Source: Ptiloglossa arizonensis (Eukaryota; Arthropoda; Insecta; Hymenoptera; Colletidae). From it: a DNA stretch of 64,000 nt. Numbering within the stretch: position 1 is the stretch's first letter; each line of letters starts with the position of its first letter. Location: positions 496,001 to 560,000 of the forward strand of contig NW_027478768.1 in the NCBI RefSeq assembly GCF_051014685.1, given 5' to 3'. A model generated the notes under the pieces. It was given only the letters and a program-made list of their open reading frames with translations. It made no database searches and was not told the DNA's origin. This document shows, in pieces, positions 25,758-37,564 of this stretch. A program made the translations under genes and the position numbers.

Positions 25758-27244
25758 AGAGAATAAATTTTTCGCAATTCTGCTGCTCCAAACGCTTAAC
25801 CAGAATGGCCGAGGGAAAAAATGCACATACCGTTGTAATCGGGCGAGTTTCTACTTTCAGATGCAATAGGAATTTTTGGGTTAGGTCAATCCGTTCGCGA
25901 GATATGGGAGTTTGAAGCTAAGAAATGGTTGAGAAGACAACAAATTTTTCGCAATTCTGCTGCTCCAAACGCTTAACCAGAATGGCCTAGGGAAAAAATA
26001 CACATACCGTTGTAATCGGGCGAGTTTCTACTTTCAGATGCAATAGGAATTTTTGGGTTAGGTCAATCCGTTCGCGAGATATGGGAGTTTGAAGCTAAGA
26101 AATGGTTGAGAAGAGAATAAATTTTTCGCAATTCTGCTGCTCCAATCGCTTAACCTGAATGGCATAGGGAAAAAATACACATACCGTTGTAATCGTGCGA
26201 GTTTCTACTTTCAGGCGCAACAGGAATTTTTGGGTTATGTCAATCCGTTCGCGAGATATGGGAGTTTGAAGCCAAGAAATGGTTGACAAGGCAAAAAATT
26301 TTCGCAATTCTGCTGCTCCAAACGCGAAACCAGAATGGCCTAGGGAAAAAGTACACATACCGTTGTAATCGGGCGAGTTTCTACTTTCAGACGCAACAGG
26401 AATTTTTGGGTTGGGTCAATCCGTTCGCGAGATATGGGAGTTTGAAGCTAAGAAATGGTTGAGAAGACAACAAATTTTTCGCAATTCTGCTGCTCCAAAC
26501 GCTTAACCAGAATGGCATAGGGAAAAAATACACCTACCGTTGTAATCGGGCGAGTTTCTACTTTCAGATGCAATAGGAATTTTTGGGTTAGGTCAATCCG
26601 TTCGCGAGATATGGGAGTTTGAAGCTAAGAAATGGTTGAGAAGAGAATAAATTTTTCGCAATTCTGCTGCTCCAAACGCTTAACCAGAATGGCCTAGGGA
26701 AAAAATGCACATACCGCTGTAATCGGGCGAGTTTCAACTTTCAGATGCAATAGGAATTCTTGGGTTAGGTCAATCCGTTCGCGAGATATGGGAGTTTGAA
26801 TCTAAGAAATGGTTGACAAGACAACAAATTTTTCGCACTTCTGCTGCTCCAATCGCTTAACCAGAATGGCCTAGGGAAAAAATACGCATACCGCTGTTAT
26901 CGGGCGAGTTTCTACTTTCAGACGCAACAGGAATTTTTGGGATAGGTCAAACCGTTCGCGAGATATGGGTCTTTGAAGCTAAGAAATGGTTGAGAAGAGA
27001 ATAAATTTTTCGCAATTCTGCTGCTCCAATCGCTTAACCTGAATGGCATAGGGAAAAAATACACATACCATTGTAATCGGGCGAGTTTCTACTTTCAGAT
27101 GCAATAGGAATTTTTGGGTTAGGTAAATCCGTTCGCGAGATATGGGAGTTTGAAGCTAAGAAATGGTTGAGAAGAGAATAAATTTTTCGCAATTCTGCTG
27201 CTCCAAACGCTTAACCAGAATGGCCGAGGGAAAAAATGCACATA

Positions 27245-27421
27245 CCGTTGTAATCGGGCGAGTTTCTACTTTCAGATGCAATAGGAATTTTTGGGTTAGG
27301 TCAATCCGTTCGCGAGATATGGGAGTTTGAAGCTAAGAAATGGTTGAGAAGACAACAAATTTTTCGCAATTCTGCTGCTCCAAACGCTTAACCAGAATGG
27401 CCTAGGGAAAAAATACACATA
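27245..27421 (+). repeat. Reference (consensus-like) monomer
   Basis: This monomer carries the majority base at nearly every position I compared, and I use it as the coordinate frame (1-177). Landmarks: junction word CCGTTGTAATCGGGCGAG at 1-18; T-tract 44-48; conserved core 52-80 with NruI-type palindrome TCGCGA at 66-71; C/T switch at 89; G/C switch at 103; A3T5 tract 113-120; A/T switch at 139; AvrII-type CCTAGG at 157-162; A6 tract 164-169. An apparently identical monomer lies one 8-mer upstream, at about 25830-26006. G+C is 73/177 and there are 8 CpGs. Confidence 0.95.
27308..27324 (+). other. CENP-B-box-like core, majority form (8 of 9)
   Basis: Monomer positions 64-80 read GTTCGCGAGATATGGGA. 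Against the CENP-B recognition pattern nTTCGnnnnAnnCGGGn this matches TTCG, the central A and GGG. The only miss is T instead of C at pattern position 13. The same word recurs in almost every monomer of the window and lies in its most constant stretch. CENP-B and related pogo-transposase-derived proteins bind such boxes in mammalian centromeres; no host protein is known here. Arithmetic for a random 177-bp monomer gives about a 4% chance of an 8-of-9 match somewhere on either strand, so one consensus match could be coincidence. Its position in the conserved core is what makes it notable. Confidence 0.55.
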
Positions 27422-30400
27422 CCGTTGTAATCGGGCGAGTTTCTACTTTCAGATGCAATAGGAATTTTTGGGTTAGGTCAATCCGTTCGCGAGATATGGG
27501 AGTTTGAAGCTAAGAAATGGTTGAGAAGAGAATAAATTTTTCGCAATTCTGCTGCTCCAATCGCTTAACCTGAATGGCATAGGGAAAAAATACACATACC
27601 GTTGTAATCGTGCGAGTTTCTACTTTCAGGCGCAACAGGAATTTTTGGGTTATGTCAATCCGTTCGCGAGATATGGGAGTTTGAAGCCAAGAAATGGTTG
27701 ACAAGGCAAAAAATTTTCGCAATTCTGCTGCTCCAAACGCGAAACCAGAATGGCCTAGGGAAAAAGTACACATACCGTTGTAATCGGGCGAGTTTCTACT
27801 TTCAGACGCAACAGGAATTTTTGGGTTGGGTCAATCCGTTCGCGAGATATGGGAGTTTGAAGCTAAGAAATGGTTGAGAAGACAACAAATTTTTCGCAAT
27901 TCTGCTGCTCCAAACGCTTAACCAGAATGGCATAGGGAAAAAATACACCTACCGTTGTAATCGGGCGAGTTTCTACTTTCAGATGCAATAGGAATTTTTG
28001 GGTTAGGTCAATCCGTTCGCGAGATATGGGAGTTTGAAGCTAAGAAATGGTTGAGAAGAGAATAAATTTTTCGCAATTCTGCTGCTCCAAACGCTTAACC
28101 AGAATGGCCTAGGGAAAAAATGCACATACCGCTGTAATCGGGCGAGTTTCAACTTTCAGATGCAATAGGAATTCTTGGGTTAGGTCAATCCGTTCGCGAG
28201 ATATGGGAGTTTGAATCTAAGAAATGGTTGACAAGACAACAAATTTTTCGCACTTCTGCTGCTCCAATCGCTTAACCAGAATGGCCTAGGGAAAAAATAC
28301 GCATACCGCTGTTATCGGGCGAGTTTCTACTTTCAGACGCAACAGGAATTTTTGGGATAGGTCAAACCGTTCGCGAGATATGGGTCTTTGAAGCTAAGAA
28401 ATGGTTGAGAAGACAACAAATTTTTCGCAATTCTGCTGCTCCAAACGCTTAACCAGAATGGCATAGGGAAAAAATATACACACCATTGTAATCGGGCGAG
28501 TTTCTACTTTCAGACGCAACAGGAATTTTTGGATTGGGTCAATCCGTTCGCGAGATATGGGAGTTTGAAGCTAAGAAATGGTTGAGAAGAGAATAAATTT
28601 TTCGCAATTCTGCTGCTCCAAACGCTTAACCAGAATGGCCTAGGGAAAAAATGCACATACCGTTGCAATCGGGCGAGTTTCAACTATCAGATGCAATAGG
28701 AATTTTTGGGTTAGGTCAATCCGTTCGCGAGATATGGGAGTTTGAAGCTAAGAAATGGTTGACAAGACATCAAATTTTTCGCAATTCTGCTGCTCCAATC
28801 GCTTAACCAGAATGGCCTAGGGAAAAAATGAACATACCGTTGTTATCGGGCGAGTTTCTACTTTCAGACGCAGCAGGAATTTTTGGGATTGGTCAAACCG
28901 TTCGCGAGATATGGGTCTTTGAAGCTAAGAAATGGTTGAGAAGACAACAAATATTTCGCAATTCTGCTACTCCAAACGCTTAACCAGAAAGGCATAGGGA
29001 AAAAATACACATACCATTGTAATCGGGTGAGTTTCTACTTTCAGATGCAATAGGAATTTTTGGGTTAGGTCAATCCGTTCGCGAGATATGGGAGTTTGAA
29101 GCTAAGAAATGGTTGAGAAGAGAATAAATTTTTCGCAATTCTGCTGCTCCAAACGCTTAACCAGAATGGCCTAGGGAAAAAATACACATTCCGTTGTAAT
29201 CGTGCCAGTTTCTACTTTCAGACGCAACAGGAATTTTTGGGTTATGTCAATCCGTTCGCGCGATATGGGAGTTCGAAGCTAAGAGATGGTTGAGAAGACA
29301 ACAAATTTTTCGCAATTCTGCTGCTCCAAACGCTTAACCAGAATGGCCTAGGGAAAAAATACACATACCGTTGTAATCGGGCGAGTTTCTACTTTCAGAT
29401 GCAATAGGAATTTTTGGGTTAGGTCAATCCGTTCGCGAGATATGGGAGTTTGAAGCTAAGAAATGGTTGAGAAGAGAATAAATTTTTCGCAATTCTGCTG
29501 CTCCAATCGCTTAACCTGAATGGCATAGGGAAAAAATACACATACCATTGTAATCGGGCGAGTTTCTACTTTCAGATGCAATAGGAATTTTTGGGTTAGG
29601 TAAATCCGTTCGCGAGATATGGGAGTTTGAAGCTAAGAAATGGTTGAGAAGAGAATAAATTTTTCGCAATTCTGCTGCTCCAAACGCTTAACCAGAATGG
29701 CCTAGGGAAAAAATACACATACCGTTGTAATCGGGCGAGTTTCTACTTTCAGATGCAATAGGAATTTTTGGGTTAGGTCAATCCGTTCGCGAGATATGGG
29801 AGTTTGAAGCTAAGAAATGGTTGAGAAGAGAATAAATTTTTCGCAATTCTGCTGCTCCAATCGCTTAACCTGAATGGCATAGGGAAAAAATACACATACC
29901 GTTGTAATCGTGCGAGTTTCTACTTTCAGCGCAACAGGAATTTTTGGGTTATGTCAATCCGTTCGCGAGATATGGGAGTTTGAAGCCAAGAAATGGTTGA
30001 CAAGGCAAAAAATTTTCGCAATTCTGCTGCTCCAAACGCGAAACCAGAATGGCCTAGGGAAAAAGTACACATACCGTTGTAATCGGGCGAGTTTCTACTT
30101 TCAGACGCAACAGGAATTTTTGGGTTGGGTCAATCCGTTCGCGAGATATGGGAGTTTGAAGCTAAGAAATGGTTGAGAAGACAACAAATTTTTCGCAATT
30201 CTGCTGCTCCAAACGCTTAACCAGAATGGCATAGGGAAAAAATACACCTACCGTTGTAATCGGGCGAGTTTCTACTTTCAGATGCAATAGGAATTTTTGG
30301 GTTAGGTCAATCCGTTCGCGAGATATGGGAGTTTGAAGCTAAGAAATGGTTGAGAAGAGAATAAATTTTTCGCAATTCTGCTGCTCCAAACGCTTAACCA

Positions 30401-31345
30401 GAATGGCCTAGGGAAAAAATGCACATACCGCTGTAATCGGGCGAGTTTCAACTTTCAGATGCAATAGGAATTCTTGGGTTAGGTCAATCCGTTCGCGAGA
30501 TATGGGAGTTTGAATCTAAGAAATGGTTGACAAGACAACAAATTTTTCGCACTTCTGCTGCTCCAATCGCTTAACCAGAATGGCCTAGGGAAAAAATACG
30601 CATACCGCTGTTATCGGGCGAGTTTCTACTTTCAGACGCAACAGGAATTTTTGGGATAGGTCAAACCGTTCGCGAGATATGGGTCTTTGAAGCTAAGAAA
30701 TGGTTGAGAAGACAACAAATTTTTCGCAATTCTGCTGCTCCAAACGCTTAACCAGAATGGCATAGGGAAAAAATATACACACCATTGTAATCGGGCGAGT
30801 TTCTACTTTCAGACGCAACAGGAATTTTTGGATTGGGTCAATCCGTTCGCGAGATATGGGAGTTTGAAGCTAAGAAATGGTTGAGAAGAGAATAAATTTT
30901 TCGCAATTCTGCTGCTCCAAACGCTTAACCAGAATGGCCTAGGGAAAAAATGCACATACCGTTGCAATCGGGCGAGTTTCAACTATCAGATGCAATAGGA
31001 ATTTTTGGGTTAGGTCAATCCGTTCGCGAGATATGGGAGTTTGAAGCTAAGAAATGGTTGACAAGACATCAAATTTTTCGCAATTCTGCTGCTCCAATCG
31101 CTTAACCAGAATGGCCTAGGGAAAAAATGAACATACCGTTGTTATCGGGCGAGTATCTACTTTCAGACGCAGCAGGAATTTTTGGGATTGGTCAAACCGT
31201 TCGCGAGATATGGGTCTTTGAAGCTAAGAAATGGTTGAGAAGACAACAAATATTTCGCAATTCTGCTACTCCAAACGCTTAACCAGAAAGGCATAGGGAA
31301 AAAATACACATACCATTGTAATCGGGTGAGTTTCTACTTTCAGAC
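27360..31345 (+). repeat. 13-monomer periodicity, 2300/2299 bp
   Basis: Bases from about 27360-29046 recur at about 29660-31345. The offset drops from 2300 to 2299 at 29929, where copy 2 has CAGCGCAACAGG instead of CAGGCGCAACAGG. The last part of the repeat overlaps the +7076 block, so three duplications overlap in this region. Confidence 0.85.
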
Positions 31346-32833
31346 GCAACAGGAATTTTTGGGTTAGGTCAATCCGTTCGCGAGATATGGGATTTTGAAA
31401 CTAAGAAATGGTTGACAAGACAACAAATTTTTCGCACTTCTGCTGCTCCAATCGCTTAACCAGAATGGCCTAGGGAAAAAATACGCATACCGCTGTAATC
31501 GGGCGAGTTTCTACTTTCAGACGCAACAGGAATTTTTGGGTTGGGTCAATCCGTTCGCGAGATATGGGAGTTTGAAGCCAAAAAATGGTTGAGAACGCAA
31601 AAAATTTTTCGCAATTCTGCTGCTCCAAACGCTTAACCAGAATGGCATAGGGAAAAAATACACACACCATTGTAATCGGGCGAGTTTCTATTTTCAGACG
31701 CAACAGGAATTTTTGGATTGGGTCATTCCGTTCGCGAGATATGGGAGTTTGAAGCTAAGAAATGGTTGAGAAGAGAATAAATTTTTCGCAATTCTGCTGC
31801 TCCAAACGCTTAACCAGAATGGCCTAGGGAAAAAATGCACATACCGTTGCAATCGGGAGAGTTTCAACTATCAGATGCAATAGGAATTTTTGGGTTAGGT
31901 CAATCCGTTCGCGAGATATGGGAGTTTGAAGCTAAGAAATGGTTGACAAGACATCAAATTTTTCGCAATTCTGCTGCTCCAATCGCTTAACCAGAATGGC
32001 CTAGGGAAAAGATGAACATACCGTTGTTATCGGGCGAGTTTCTACTTTCAGACGCAGCAGGAATTTTTGGGATTGGTCAAACCGTTCGCGAGATATGGGT
32101 CTTTGAAGCTAAGAAATGGTTGAGAAGAGAATAAATTTTTCGTAATTCTGCTGCTCCAATCGCTTAACCAGAATGGCATAGGGAAAAAATACACATACCA
32201 TTGTAATCGGGCGAGTTTCTACTTTCAGATGCAATAGGAATTTTTGGGTTAGGTCAATCCGTTCGCGAGATATGGGAGTTTGAAGCTAAGAAATGGTTGA
32301 GAAGAGAATAAATTTTTCGCAATTCTGCTGCTCCAAACGCTTAACCAGAATGGCCTAGGGAAAAAATACACATTCCGTTGTAATCGTGCCAGTTTCTACT
32401 TTCAGACGCAACAGGAATTTTTGGGTTATGTCAATCCGTTCGCGCGATATGGGAGTTCGAAGCTAAGAGTTGGTTGAGAAGACAACAAATTTTTCGCAAT
32501 TCTGCTGCTCCAAACGCTTAACCAGAATGGCCTAGGGAAAAAATACACATACCGTTGTAATCGGGCGAGTTTCTACTTTCAGACGCAACAGGAATTTTTG
32601 GGTTGGGTCAATCCGTTCGCGAGATATGGGAGTTTGAAGCTAAGAAATGGTTGAGAAGAGAATAAATTTTTCGCAATTCTGCTGCTCCAATCGCTTAACC
32701 TGAATGGCATAGGGAAAAAATACACATACCATTGTAATCGGGCGAGTTTCTACTTTCAGATGCAATAGGAATTTTTGGGTTAGGTAAATCCGTTCGCGAG
32801 ATATGGGAGTTTGAAGCTAAGAAATGGTTGAGA
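30661..32833 (+). repeat. 2.2-kb block, copy 2
   Basis: Partner of 23585-25757. Private changes are GAGTATCTAC near 31151, TTCGTAATTC near 32140 and AAGAGTTGG near 32466. The block is followed by AGACAAC where copy 1 has AGAGAATAAA, marking the 3' breakpoint near 32833. Confidence 0.87.
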
Positions 32834-35800
32834 AGACAACAAATTTTTCGCAATTCTGCTGCTCCAAACGCTTAACCAGAATGGCCTAGGGAAAAAATGA
32901 ACATACCGTTGTAATCGGGCGAGTTTCTACTTTCAGACGCAACAGGAATTTTTGGGTTGGGTCAATCCGTTCGCGAGATATGGGAGTTTGAAGCTAAGAA
33001 ATGGTTGAGAAGACAACAAATTTTTCGCCATTCTGCTGCTCCAAACGCTTAACCAGAATGGCATAGGGAAAAAATACACCTACCGTTGTAATCGGGCGAG
33101 TTTCTACTTTCAGATGCAATAGGAATTTTTGGGTTAGGTCAATCCGTTCGCGAGATATGGGAGTTTGAAGCTAAGAAATGGTTGAGAAGAGAATAAATTT
33201 TTCGCAATTCTGCTGCTCCAAACGCTTAACCAGAATGGCCTAGGGAAAAAATGCACATACCGCTGTAATCGGGCGAGTTTCAACTTTCAGATGCAATAGG
33301 AATTCTTGGGTTAGGTCAATCCGTTCGCGAGATATGGGAGTTTGAATCTAAGAAATGGTTGACAAGACAACAAATTTTTCGCACTTCTGCTGCTCCAATC
33401 GCTTAACCAGAATGGCCTAGGGAAAAAATACGCATACCGCTGTTATCGGGCGAGTTTCTACTTTCAGACGCAGCAGGAATTTTTGGGATAGGTCAAACCG
33501 TTCGCGAGATATGGGTCTTTGAAGCTAAGAAATGGTTGAGAAGACAACAAATTTTTCGCAATTCTGCTGCTCCAAACGCTTAACCAGAATGGCATAGGGA
33601 AAAAATACACATACCACTGTAATCGGGCGAGTTTCTACTTTCAGACGCAACAGGAATTTTTGGATTGGGTCAATCCGTTCGCGAGATATGGGAGTTTGAA
33701 GCTAAGAAATGGTTGAGAAGAGAATAAATTTTTCGCAATTCTGCTGCTCCAAACGCTTAACCAGAATGGCCTAGGGAAAAAATGCACATACCGTTGTAAT
33801 CGGGCGAGTTTCAGCTTTCAGATGCAATAGGAATTCTTGGGTTAGGTCAATCCGTTCGCGAGATATGGGAGTTTGAATCTAAGAAATGGTTGACAAGACA
33901 TCAAATTTTTCGCAATTCTGCTGCTCCAATCGCTTAACCAGAATGGCCTAGGGAAAAAATGAACATACCGTTCTTATCGGGCGAGTTTCTACTTTCAGAC
34001 GCAGCAGGAATTTTTGGGATTGGTCAAACCGTTCGCGAGATATGGGTCTATGAAGCTAAGAAATGGTTGAGAAGACAACAAATATTTCGCAATTCTGCTA
34101 CTCCAAACGCTTAACCAGAATGGCATAGGGAAAAAATACACATACCATTGTAATCGGGCGAGTTTCTACTTTCAGACGCAACAGGAATTTTTGGGTTAGG
34201 TCAATCCGTTCGCGAGATATGGGATTTTGAAACTAAGAAATGGTTGACACGACAACAAATTTTTCGCACTTCTGCTGCTCCAATCGCTTAACCAGAATGG
34301 CCTAGGGAAGAAATACGCATACCGTTGTAATCGGGCGAGTTTCTGCTTTCAGATGCAATAGGAATTTTTGGGTTAGGTCAATCCGTTCGCGAGATATGGG
34401 AGTTCGAAGCTAAGAGATGGTTGACAAGACATCAAATTTTTCGCAATTCTGCTGCTCCAATCGCTTAACCAGAATGGCCTAGGGAAAAAATGAACATACC
34501 GTTGTTATCGGGCGAGTTTCTACTTTCAGACGCAGCAGGAATTTTTAGGATTGGTCAAACCGTTCGCGAGATATGGGTCTTTGAAGCTAAGAAATGGTTG
34601 AGAAGACAACAAATTTTTCGCAATTCTGCTGCTCCAAACGCTTAACCAGAATGGCATAGGGAAAAAATACACATACCATTGTAATCGGGCGAGTTTCTAC
34701 TTTCAGACGCAGCAGGAATTTTTGGGATTGGTCAAACCGTTTGCGAGATATGGGTCTTTGAAGCTAAGAAATGGTTGAGAAGACAACAAATTTTTCGCAA
34801 TTCTGCTGCTCCAAACGCTTAACCAGAAAGGCATAGGGAAAAAAATGCACATACCGTTGCAATCGGGCGAGTTTCAACTATCAGATGCAATAGGAATTTT
34901 TGGGTTAGGTCAATCCGTTCGCGAGATATGGGAGTTTGAAACTAAGAAATGGTTGACAAGACAACAAATTTTTCGCACTTCTGCTGCTCCAATCGCTTAA
35001 CCAGAATGGCCTAGGGAAAAAATACGCACACCGTTGTAATCGGGCGAGTCTCTGCTTTCAGATGCAATAGGAATTTTTGGGTTAGGTCAATCCGTTCGCG
35101 AGATATGGGAGTTCGAAGCTAAGAGATGGTTGAGAAGACAACAAATTTTTCGCAATTCTGCTGCTCCAAACGCTTAGCCAGAATGGCACAGGGAAAAAAT
35201 ACACATACCGTAGCAATCGGGCGAGTTTCTACTCTCAGACGCAACAGGAATTTTTGGGTTGGGTCAAACCGTTCGCGAGATATGGGAGTTTGAAGCTAAG
35301 AAATGGTTGAGAAGAGAATAAATTTTTCGCAATTCTGCTGCTCCAAACGCTTAACCAGAATGGCCTAGGGAAAAAATGCACATACCGTTGTAATCGGGCG
35401 AGTTTCTACTTTCAGATGCAATAGGAATTTTTGGGTTAGGTCAATCCGTTCGCGAGATATGGGAGTTTGAAGCTAAGAAATGGTTGAGAAGAGAATAAAT
35501 TTTTCGCAATTCTGCTGCTCCAAACGCTTAACCAGAATGGCCTAGGGAAAAAATGCACATACCGTTGTAATCGGGCGAGTTTCTACTTTCAGATGCAATA
35601 GGAATTTTTGGGTTAGGTCAATCCGTTCGCGAGATATGGGAGTTTGAAGCTAAGAAATGGTTGAGAAGAGAATAAATTTTTCGCAATTCTGCTGCTCCAA
35701 ACGCTTAACCAGAATGGCCTAGGGAAAAAATACGCATACCGTTGTAATCGTGCGAGTTTCTACTTTCAGGCGCAACAGGAATTTTTGGGTTATGTCAATC

Positions 35801-36904
35801 CGTTCGCGAGATATGGGAGTTTGAAGCCAAGAAATGGTTGACAAGGCAAAAAATTTTTCGCAATTCTGCTGCTCCAAACGCGAAACCAGAATGGCCTAGG
35901 GAAAAAGTACACATACCGTTGTAATCGGGCGAGTTTCTACTTTCAGACGCAACAGGAATTTTTGGGTTGGGTCATCCGTTCGCGAGATATGGGAGTTTGA
36001 AGCTAAGAAATGGTTGAGAAGACAACAAATTTTTCGCAATTCTGCTGCTCCAAACGCTTAACCAGAATGGCATAGGGAAAAAATGCACATACCGCAGTAA
36101 TCGGGCGAGTTTCAACTTTCAGATGCAATAGGAATTCTTGGGTTAGGTCAATCCGTTCGCGAGATATGGGAGTTTGAATCTAAGAAATGGTTGACAAGAC
36201 AACAAATTTCTCGCACTTCTGCTGCTCCAATCGCTTAACCAGAATGGCCTAGGGAAAAAATACGCATACCGTTGTTATCGGACGAGTTTCTACTTTCAGA
36301 CGCAGCAGGAATTTTTGGGATAGGTCAAACCGTTCGCGAGATATGGGTCTTTGAAGCTAAGAAATGGTTGAGAAGACAACAAATTTTTCGCAATTCTGCT
36401 GCTCCAAACGCTTAACCAGAATGGCATAGGGAAAAAATACACACACCATTGTAATCGGGCGAGTTTCTACTTTCAGACGCAACAGGAATTTTTGGATTGG
36501 GTCAATCCGTTCGCGAGATATGGGAGTTTGAAGCTAAGAAATGGTTGAGAAGAGAATAAATTTTTCGCAATTCTGCTGCTCCAAACGCTTAACCAGAATG
36601 GCCTAGGGAAAAAAAGGAAATACCGTTGCAATCGGGCGAGTTTCAACTATCAGATGCAATAGGAATTTTTGGGTTAGGTCAATCCGTTCGCGAGATATGG
36701 GAGTTTGAAGCTAAGAAATGGCTGACAAGACATCAAATTTTTCGCAATTCTGCTGCTCCAATCGCTTAACCAGAATGGCCTAGGGAAAAAATGAACATAC
36801 CGTTGTTATCGGGCGAGTTTCTACTTTCAGACGCAGCAGGAATTTTTGGGATTGGTCAAACCGTTCGCGAGATATGGGTCTTTGAAGTTAAGAAATGGTT
36901 GAGA
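32834..36904 (+). repeat. Mixed monomers of region D
   Basis: About 23 monomers with mixed ancestry. About 33560-34400 matches region B (20290-21130) at offset 13270, with CAGCTTTCAG, GGAATTCTTGGG, CTGCTACTCC and GGGATTTTGAAAC in the same order. Oddities: TTTGCGAG at about 34740 damages the TTCG of the core; an extra A (AAAAAAATGC) near 34841; GGGTCATCCG near 35971 (1-bp deletion); AAAAAAAGGAAATACCG near 36608; CGTAGCAATC near 35210. No gene seen. Confidence 0.75.
35277..35725 (+). repeat. Monomeric expansion, 177-bp offset, about 2.5 copies
   Basis: Consecutive monomers of the type GAGAAGAGAATAAAT + CCAAACGCTTAACCAG + AAAAAATGCACATACCG are repeated with period 177 and no visible differences, until the third switches to TACGCATACCG and CGTGCGAG. 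This is a local single-monomer duplication inside a region otherwise organised in multimers. Confidence 0.8.
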
Positions 36905-37564
36905 AGACAACAAATTTTTCGCACTTCTGCTGCTCCAATCGCTTAACCAGAATGGCCTAGGGAAGAAATACGCATACCGTTGTAATCGGGCGAGTTTCTG
37001 CTTTCAGATGCAATAGGAATTTTTGGGTTAGGTCAATCCGTTCGCGAGATATGGGAGTTCGAAGCTAAGAGATGGTTGACAAGACATCAAATTTTTCGCA
37101 ATTCTGCTGCTCCAATCGCTTAACCAGAATGGCCTGGGGAAAAAATGAACATACCGTTGTTATCGGGCGAGTTTCTACTTTCAGACGCAGCAGGAATTTT
37201 TGGGATTGGTCAATCCGTTCGCGAGATATGGGATTTTGAAACTAAGAAATGGTTGACAAGACAACAAATTTTTCGCACTTCTGCTGCTCCAATCGCTTAA
37301 CCAGAATGGCCTAGGGAAGAAATACGCATACCGTTGTAATCGGGCGAGTTTCTGCTTTCAGATGCAATAGGAATTTTTGGGTTAGGTCAATCCGTTCGCG
37401 AGATATGGGAGTTCGAAGCTAAGAGATGGTTGACAAGACATCAAATTTTTCGCAATTCTGCTGCTCCAATCGCTTAACCAGAATGGCCTAGGGAAAAAAT
37501 GAACATACCGTTGTTATCGGGCGAGTTTCTACTTTCAGACGCAGCAGGAATTTTTGGGATTTGT
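36905..37564 (+). repeat. 2-monomer HOR, 354-bp unit, about 1.9 copies
   Basis: Bases 36905-37210 recur at 37259-37564. Unit: a CTGCTTTCAG/CGAAGCTAAGAGATGG monomer with GACATC, followed by a GAACATACCGTTGTTATC/CAGCAGG monomer. Copy 1 has CCTGGGG where copy 2 has CCTAGGG. A related run lies near 34300-34560. Confidence 0.8.

Larger units (their letters stand above)
25560..28411 (+). repeat. 8-monomer HOR, 1415-bp unit, 2 copies
   Basis: Bases 25560-26996 recur at 26975-28411, offset 1415 (8 monomers minus 1 bp). Markers per unit: CCTGAATGGC twice, GGTAAATCC, GGCCGAGGG, the CGTGCGAG/GACAAGGC/CGCGAAACC monomer with a 1-bp shorter A-tract (AAAAAATTTTCGC), TACACCTACC, CTGTAATC then CTGTTATC, and GGGATAGGTCAAACC. 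I saw essentially no differences between the copies, so this is among the youngest expansions here. Confidence 0.9.

Noticed and set aside
27245..27421. Telomere-like GGGTTAGG in the monomer (positions 49-56)
   Set aside because: Only eight bases in a single copy per monomer, with no tandem telomere repeat. T-rich and G-rich neighbours make it likely by chance.
29910..30176. Plus-strand open frame of 88 codons (also 41226-41501 and the 61-codon frames near 43922, 44630, 51174, 56660 and 60554)
   Set aside because: Opened by 1-bp indels or monomer variants in the array; the products are satellite translation and recur only where the HOR recurs.
36601..36640. AAAAAAAGGAAATACCG as a possible poly-A tail of a retroposed element
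   Set aside because: The A-tract is only slightly longer than normal and the monomer continues in phase on both sides; no inserted sequence is present.
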